From: Opitutaceae bacterium
Lineage (GTDB): Bacteria > Verrucomicrobiota > Verrucomicrobiia > Opitutales > Opitutaceae
Direction: 5' to 3'
Assembly (NCBI GenBank): GCA_031254955.1
Contig: JAIRTK010000475.1
Coordinates: 1 to 10,122 of the forward strand
Length of the DNA stretch: 10,122 bases
Positions within the stretch are counted from its first letter, which is position 1. Each line of letters starts with the position of its first letter. The notes below the pieces were generated by a model that saw only the letters and a list, made by a program, of their open reading frames with translations, did not search any database and was not told the DNA's origin. A program made the position numbers and the translations under genes. Shown here one piece after another: positions 6,693-10,122 of the stretch.

Positions 6693-7928
6693 TCAGGTGA
6701 AGAATTTCAGTATCCGGCGCAGGGATGCGGTGAGCTTGTCGATTTCTTCGGGGGTGTTGTAAACATAGAAGCTTGCGCGTGTCGTGCTCGGGAGGCCGAG
6801 TTTTTTCATCAGCGGCTGGTTGCAGTGGTGGCCGCCGCGCAGGGCGATGCCGTCTTGGTCGGCGAGGGTCACGATGTCGTGGGCGTGCACGTCCTTGAAG
6901 GCAAAGCTCACGGTCCCGCCGCGTTGCACGGAATCGAGCGGGCCGAGGATGCGGATGCCGGGCAGTGCGCGCAGGGCTTCGTGGCAACGGGCGGCGAGGG
7001 CGGTGTCGTGCGCGGCGATGGCCGGGCGGCCAAGTCCGTCGAGGTAATCCATCGCGGCGCGCAGGCCGATGGCGTCGGCGACGTTGGGGGTGCCGGCTTC
7101 GAAGCGTTCGGGCGAGGGTTTCCAGGTGCTGCCGGTATACTCGACGGTGTTGATCATGCCGCCGCCGCCTTGCCAGGGCGGCATGGTGTCGAGGAGTTCG
7201 CGCCGGCCGTAGAGCACGCCGATGCCGGTGGGGCCGGCCATTTTGTGGCCGGAGAAGGCGAGGAAATCGCAGCCGAGGGCGCGCACGTCGATGGGTTCGT
7301 GTCCGATGGATTGCGCGGCGTCGATGAGGGTGAGCGCGCCGGCTTTGCGGGCGCGGGCGCAGAGGTCGGCCACGGGATTGATGACGCCGAGGGTGTTTGA
7401 GATGTGCGTGAAGGCGAAGAGTTTCACCGTGGGCGTGAGCAGGCGGTCGAGCGCGTCGAGGTCGAGGCCGTGCTCGGCGTTTTCGCCGGCGACGGGCACG
7501 TGGCGGAGTGTCGCGCCGGTGCGTTGCGTGATGAGTTGCCAGGGCACGAGGTTGGAGTGGTGCTCCATTTCGGTGATGAGCACGGTGTCGCCGGGGCGGA
7601 GGTTGGCGGTGCCCCAGCTTTGGGCGACGAGGTTGATGGATTCGGTGGTGCCGCGAGTGAAGACGATTTCGGAGGGGGCAGCGGCATTGATGAAGGTGGC
7701 GGCGCGGGCGCGGGCCGCTTCGTAGCCGTCGGTGGCGCGCATGGAGAGCGCGTGGAGGCCGCGGTGCACGTTGCTGTTGTCGTGTTCGTAGTAACGGGTG
7801 AGCGTGTCGATGACGGCGCGGGGTTTGTGCGTGGTCGCTGCGTTGTCGAGATAGACGAGCGGTTTGGCGCCGACTTGCTGGTGCAGCGCGGGGAAATCGA
7901 GGCGGATATGGGCAAAGGTGTCGGACAT
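6693..7928 (-). CDS. sufS: cysteine desulfurase SufS (group II)
   Basis: SufS is a PLP enzyme that removes sulfur from cysteine as a protein persulfide for iron-sulfur cluster assembly. The 411-residue length is standard. Visible are the N-terminal YLDNAATTHKP (26-36), HRGLHALS (55-62), TRGTTESINLVA (91-102), EMEHHSNLVPW (120-130), the PLP lysine in FSGHKMAGPTG at K229, and the catalytic cysteine in RGGHHCNQPLM at C369. The short loop around the cysteine marks group II (SufS-type) rather than IscS/NifS. The ATG at 7928 gives the normal N-terminus; no Shine-Dalgarno precedes it, and a heptamer tract begins 20 nt upstream. Its partner sufU lies just upstream on the same strand with a 245-nt repeat-filled gap. 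SufBCD genes are not in the window. Confidence 0.96.
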   Translation of the reverse strand: MSDTFAHIRLDFPALHQQVGAKPLVYLDNAATTHKPRAVIDTLTRYYEHDNSNVHRGLHALSMRATDGYEAARARAATFINAAAPSEIVFTRGTTESINLVAQSWGTANLRPGDTVLITEMEHHSNLVPWQLITQRTGATLRHVPVAGENAEHGLDLDALDRLLTPTVKLFAFTHISNTLGVINPVADLCARARKAGALTLIDAAQSIGHEPIDVRALGCDFLAFSGHKMAGPTGIGVLYGRRELLDTMPPWQGGGGMINTVEYTGSTWKPSPERFEAGTPNVADAIGLRAAMDYLDGLGRPAIAAHDTALAARCHEALRALPGIRILGPLDSVQRGGTVSFAFKDVHAHDIVTLADQDGIALRGGHHCNQPLMKKLGLPSTTRASFYVYNTPEEIDKLTASLRRILKFFT

Positions 7929-7948
7929 GGCGGAAAGGCGGATTTTTA

Positions 7949-8038
7949 GGAATGCTGAATGCTGAATATGGAATGCTGAATGTTGAATGCTGAATGAGGA
8001 ATGTGATTTTGGTTTTTGGAATGTGGATTTTGGAATGT
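7949..8038 (-). repeat. heptamer tract upstream of sufS
   Basis: Eight consecutive in-register heptamers occupy 7949-8004 on the + strand (GGAATGC, TGAATGC, TGAATAT, GGAATGC, TGAATGT, TGAATGC, TGAATGA, GGAATGT). After a T/G-rich break come three more units (8018-8038: GGAATGT, GGATTTT, GGAATGT). In sufS sense the consensus is GCATTCM. It fills the leader region directly before the sufS start, just as the tract before prfB does. Confidence 0.85.
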
Positions 8039-8050
8039 GTTTTTTCTTAT

Positions 8051-8124
8051 TCGTTCTCGTTCTCTTACTCGTTCTCGTTCTCTTTTTTTGGGGCGCAATT
8101 TCCCGGAAGAAAGAACGAGAACGA
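8051..8124. repeat. CGTTCT hexamer inverted repeat between sufU and sufS
   Basis: TCGTTCTCGTTCT occurs at 8051-8063 and again at 8069-8081. Its exact reverse complement AGAACGAGAACGA is at 8112-8124. This gives a 13-bp stem with a ~30-nt loop that contains a T-run and GGGGCGCAATTTCCC. In the sufU/sufS direction it could act as an attenuator or terminator, but the T-run is inside the loop rather than after the stem, so that role is weak. Confidence 0.7.
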
Positions 8125-8173
8125 AAACGATTGTTTGGGCGGTGCTGCGGAGTGGGCGGAGGGTTTTCGGCTT

Positions 8174-8638
8174 TCAGGGGGTCAGGGTTTCAGGGTTTCT
8201 GGAGTTCAGGGTTTCAAGGGTTTCCTTACGGAGCGCGTCGAGCGCGGCGTGCCAGGCGAGGGTGGCGCATTTGATGCGGGCGGGAAAGGCGTGCACGCCG
8301 GCAAACGCGGCCATTTCGCAAAACTCCTCGGGAGCGCGTCCGGTTTTCACGATGGTGGCAAATGTCTCGAAGGTCGCGGCGGCTTCGGCGGCGGTTTTTT
8401 CCTTGAGCAGCGTGGTCATGAGCGAGGCGGAGGCTTGCGAGATGGCGCATCCGGCGCCTTCGAAAGTGATTTCGGCGATGCGGTCGCCTTCGAGCCGCAG
8501 GTAAACCGTGCAGTGGTCGCCGCAGGTCGGGTTGTCGCCGGTGGCGGCGCGGGTGGCGTTGGGCATCCGGCGGCGGTTGCGCGGGCGTTTGTTGTGGTCG
8601 AGGATGACGGACTGGTAGAGATCGTTGAGTTCGCTCAT
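8174..8638 (-). CDS. sufU: SufU, zinc-dependent sulfur transfer protein for Fe-S assembly
   Basis: SufU is an IscU-like protein that accepts persulfide sulfur from SufS, using a bound zinc ion. The 154-residue product starts at ATG 8638; the same frame is open further upstream, but that extension runs through a polypurine repeat and would add 81 low-complexity residues. The expected ligands are present: C39 and D41 in NPTCGD, C64 in GAGCAISQAS, and C124 in RIKCATLAW. The insertion before the last cysteine (~100-123, containing FAGVHAFPARIKC) distinguishes SufU from IscU. The conserved fold ends near residue 138. The last 16 residues (139-154, ETLETLNSRNPETLTP) are encoded exactly by an AGGGTTTC octamer tract, an apparent repeat-derived tail. 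It sits directly upstream of its partner sufS on the same strand. Only a weak purine cluster precedes the start. Confidence 0.95.
   Translation of the reverse strand: MSELNDLYQSVILDHNKRPRNRRRMPNATRAATGDNPTCGDHCTVYLRLEGDRIAEITFEGAGCAISQASASLMTTLLKEKTAAEAAATFETFATIVKTGRAPEEFCEMAAFAGVHAFPARIKCATLAWHAALDALRKETLETLNSRNPETLTP
8176..8224. repeat. AGGGTTTC octamer tract encoding the SufU C-terminus
   Basis: On the + strand the units are AGGGGGTC, AGGGTTTC, AGGGTTTC, TGGAGTTC, AGGGTTTC, a single A, AGGGTTTC. The tract lies inside sufU from codon 139 and stops at the last base of the stop codon. Confidence 0.85.
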
Positions 8639-8732
8639 GAACGGCCCGCCAACATGGACGCAAAACGCGGGCAAGGCAATCGCCGGGATGCGCGGATGGA
8701 CGTGAAGGGTGCGTTTCAAACCAAGGACACGC

Positions 8733-8849
8733 CCTCTTTCTTCGTTACTCTTTCTTCGTTCTCGTTCTCGTTCTCTTTCTTTTTTCCCCTCCGAGCGGTG
8801 CCGCTGGGGGAGAAAGAGAAAGATAAAGATAAAGAGGAAAGAAGAAAGA
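8733..8849. repeat. polypyrimidine/polypurine inverted repeat upstream of sufU
   Basis: A ~58-nt C/T-rich arm (8733-8790, including three CGTTCT units at about 8757-8774) is followed by a small palindrome AGCGG-TG-CCGCT and a ~44-nt G/A-rich arm (8806-8849, AGATAAAGATAAAGAGGAAA-like). The arms pair imperfectly around the central hairpin. The strand asymmetry could also permit triplex or slipped structures. It lies 95 nt upstream of the sufU start. Confidence 0.7.
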
Positions 8850-8922
8850 TCGCGGACGCATGGCCTCACTCGGAAGCGCACTTGGGCGCGGAATGTCCGC
8901 CACCGGCCTATCCTTCTAATTA

Positions 8923-9028
8923 ACTGATGTTACGCGGACGGCGTAGTGCAGGCACGGCAGCGCCGGCAGGGAGGCCTCTCCGAGGCCTCCCTGCTTTCCT
9001 TTGGAAATGGAATCCGCGTAACATTAGT
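8923..9028. repeat. MITE-like element with 16-bp terminal inverted repeats
   Basis: Left end ACTGATGTTACGCGGA (8923-8938) and right end TCCGCGTAACATTAGT (9013-9028) are inverted repeats with one mismatch. Inside is a perfect 13-bp hairpin GCAGGGAGGCCTC-tcc-GAGGCCTCCCTGC (8966-8994). Total length is 106 bp with no coding capacity. No clear target-site duplication is seen. Confidence 0.7.
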
Positions 9029-9062
9029 GAGTAAAATCAACCACGGATATTACGGATTAAAA

Positions 9063-9102
9063 CCTAATGTGATAACCTTTACTAATGGAAATCACACTAA
9101 GG
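9063..9102. repeat. imperfect inverted repeat in AT-rich segment
   Basis: CCTAATGTGAT (9063-9073) and ATCACACTAAGG (9091-9102) pair imperfectly around a 17-nt spacer. The TAATG words resemble the adjacent 8923-9028 terminal repeat, so it may be a remnant of the same family or an operator-like dyad. Confidence 0.35.
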
Positions 9103-9113
9103 AAGCCGTTAAG

Positions 9114-9166
9114 GGTAGGGCGGCCGCGAGCGGTTCACACGGCTTGGCGGGACGCCTCGCCCTACC
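9114..9166. repeat. GGTAGGGCG/CGCCCTACC inverted repeat
   Basis: Perfect 9-bp inverted ends (9114-9122 and 9158-9166) enclose a GC-rich centre. They have the same character as the GTAGGGGC ends inside the elements flanking prfB. Probably another small intergenic palindrome family. Confidence 0.55.
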
Positions 9167-9208
9167 TGAAGGGGGATTTCCAGTCACAAATGGCATTACG
9201 CGGCGCGT

Positions 9209-9287
9209 AGAGCCTGGCCTTGCTTCAGGCCGCGGATGACCTGTGCGGTCTCCCACGCACGCGCGGCCTGAGGCAGGGTCAGGCTCT
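9209..9287. repeat. 26-bp inverted repeat downstream of rsmI
   Basis: The arm at 9209-9234 begins AGAGCCTGGCC and the arm at 9262-9287 is its reverse complement with three mismatches. Each arm contains its own CCTG...CAGG mini-hairpin. The sequence is related to GCCTGACCTTGTGTCAGGC at 3476-3494, so the two sites may be one family. It lies 50 nt after the rsmI stop and may form its transcript end. Confidence 0.65.
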
Positions 9288-9336
9288 GCGCAATTCGCGC
9301 GCGGCGCGCGGCATCAGTTAATGGCACGGGCTGGGG

Positions 9337-10122
9337 TCAGAGGGTGAATCCCTCCGGGGCGATGAGGATGGTGAACTCGCCTTTGAGGCTGGTTCGGGCC
9401 AGGCGGTCGCGGACTTCGGCGGCGGGGCCGGCGAGGAAGGTTTCGTGGAGCTTGGTGACTTCCTTGGCCACGCAGAGGACGCGGGCGGGGCCGAGTTTTT
9501 CGGCGATTTCGGCGACCAGCTTGTCCACGCGATGGCAGCTTTCGTAGAGGGCGAGGGTGTATTCAAAGTCGCGGTATTTTTCCAGAAACGCGACGCGGGC
9601 GGAGGATTTGGGCGGCAGGAATCCGGCGAAGAGAAAACCATTGGTCGGAAGGCCGGAGGCGCTGAGCACGGCGGCGAGCGCGCAGGCGCCGGGCACGGGG
9701 ACGACGGGCAGTCCGAGGCGGCGGCAGGCGCGCACGAGGCGGAAGCCGGGGTCGCTGATGGCGGGCGTGCCGGCGTCGCTCACGACGGCGACGGACTTGC
9801 CCGCGGCGATTTGCGCGGCGAGGCGTCCGGCGGCGGCGGTTTCGTTGTGGTCGTGATAGGCGGCGAGTTCGCGGCGCGGGAGGCCGAGGCGGGCGATGAG
9901 CGCGCCGGTGGCGCGGGTGTCCTCGCATGCGATGAGATCGACAGTGGAAAGGATGGCGCGCGCGCGGTCGGTGAGGTCGGCGAGGTTGCCGATGGGCGTG
10001 GCGACGACATAGAGGTGGCCGGGACGCGGGGTGAGGGAGGCGTTGGGGGAGTGCGGAGTGCGGATTGCGGAGTGCGGAGTGTGGAATGTGGATTGCAGAA
10101 TGGGAAATGTGGATTGCGGAAT
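9337..10122 (-). CDS. rsmI: 16S rRNA (cytidine1402-2'-O)-methyltransferase RsmI, 5' end unresolved
   Basis: RsmI uses S-adenosylmethionine to methylate the ribose of C1402 in the 16S rRNA decoding centre. The conserved protein begins at GHLYVVATPIGNLADLT (from 10020) and continues through CEDTRATG, YHDHNE, SDAGTPAISDPG, PGACALAAVLSASGLP and FAGFLPPKS to LKGEFTILIAPEG, then TGA at 9337-9339. These are hallmark motifs of the tetrapyrrole-methylase-fold YraL/RsmI family. It lacks the ~50-residue C-terminal helical domain of the E. coli enzyme, as many homologues do. No ATG, GTG or TTG occurs in frame between 10020 and the window edge at 10122. The frame instead stays open through a heptamer tract, so the start is either beyond the window or non-standard. 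The end coordinate given is the edge, not a start codon. Confidence 0.95.
   Translation of the reverse strand: MPQSTFPILQSTFHTPHSAIRTPHSPNASLTPRPGHLYVVATPIGNLADLTDRARAILSTVDLIACEDTRATGALIARLGLPRRELAAYHDHNETAAAGRLAAQIAAGKSVAVVSDAGTPAISDPGFRLVRACRRLGLPVVPVPGACALAAVLSASGLPTNGFLFAGFLPPKSSARVAFLEKYRDFEYTLALYESCHRVDKLVAEIAEKLGPARVLCVAKEVTKLHETFLAGPAAEVRDRLARTSLKGEFTILIAPEGFTL
10048..10122 (-). repeat. heptamer tract at the 5' end of rsmI
   Basis: Ten heptamers in unbroken register on the + strand, from GGAGTGC (10048) through GGATTGC, GGAGTGT, GGAATGT and GAAATGT to GGATTGC (10117), then GGAAT at the edge. In rsmI sense the consensus is RCAYTCC, close to the sufS tract. It probably continues beyond the window. 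Confidence 0.88.

Larger units (their letters stand above)
8639..9336. other. 698-nt intergenic region between rsmI and sufU, repeat nest
   Basis: No credible gene; the longest + frame (8946-9239) runs straight across several inverted repeats. It contains a polypyrimidine/polypurine inverted repeat, a TIR-bounded palindrome, a short AT-rich segment with CCACGGAT and ACGGATTAAAA words, and two further inverted repeats, listed separately. The sufU promoter is expected within it but is not recognisable. Confidence 0.65.

Noticed and set aside
7987..8274. Small + strand frame with a hydrophobic, membrane-like stretch
   Set aside because: The hydrophobic stretch is produced by the CGTTCT and heptamer tracts, and the frame continues as antisense to sufU.
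8639..8881. 81-residue N-terminal extension of SufU
   Set aside because: It is translated polypurine repeat and its neighbours; SufU homologues start at the MSELNDLYQ-type sequence.
8946..9239. 97-codon + strand frame
   Set aside because: It runs across three inverted repeats and shows no recognisable protein features.
10048..10122. CRISPR array
   Set aside because: The repeat unit is 7 nt with no spacers, so it is a short tandem repeat.

Overview
This is a high-GC bacterial window. Its long ORFs are strongly biased toward C and G at third codon positions. It carries three secreted-type phosphoesterase genes, a SufU/SufS pair, and start codons with no Shine-Dalgarno sequence. Intergenic spaces are packed with palindromic and short tandem repeats. 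This combination fits Verrucomicrobiota, perhaps the Opitutaceae, but that placement is an inference without any database search. No rRNA, tRNA, CRISPR, transposase or phage gene was seen.

Left part (1-3158, + strand): the 3' portion of a calcineurin-like metallophosphoesterase overlaps by ATGA with an exported endonuclease/exonuclease/phosphatase (EEP) family protein. A second exported EEP protein follows after 114 nt. These look like an operon for extracytoplasmic phosphoester hydrolysis; the substrate is unknown.

Middle (3159-5213): prfB encodes release factor 2 and keeps the classical autoregulatory +1 programmed frameshift. It is bracketed by two directly oriented copies of a ~155-bp palindromic element. 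The second copy begins at the last base of the prfB stop codon. The space before prfB also holds REP-like hairpins and a heptamer-period tract that ends 3 nt before the start codon.

Right part (5214-10122, all - strand): reading leftward from the right edge come rsmI (16S rRNA 2'-O-methyltransferase, 5' end not defined in the window), a 698-nt repeat-rich space, sufU, sufS and metY. SufS and SufU form a sulfur-mobilising pair for Fe-S cluster assembly. MetY is a PLP enzyme that inserts sulfide into O-acetylhomoserine, so sufU-sufS-metY is a small sulfur-metabolism cluster convergent with prfB.

The most unusual signal is the short tandem DNA. Degenerate heptamer tracts lie directly upstream of prfB, sufS and rsmI, with a weak one before metY, all with a pyrimidine-rich gene-sense strand. 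An octamer tract encodes the last 16 residues of SufU. Hexamer (CGTTCT) and polypurine/polypyrimidine inverted tracts lie on both sides of sufU. The rsmI frame stays open through its heptamer tract with no ATG, GTG or TTG, so its true start is a real puzzle.
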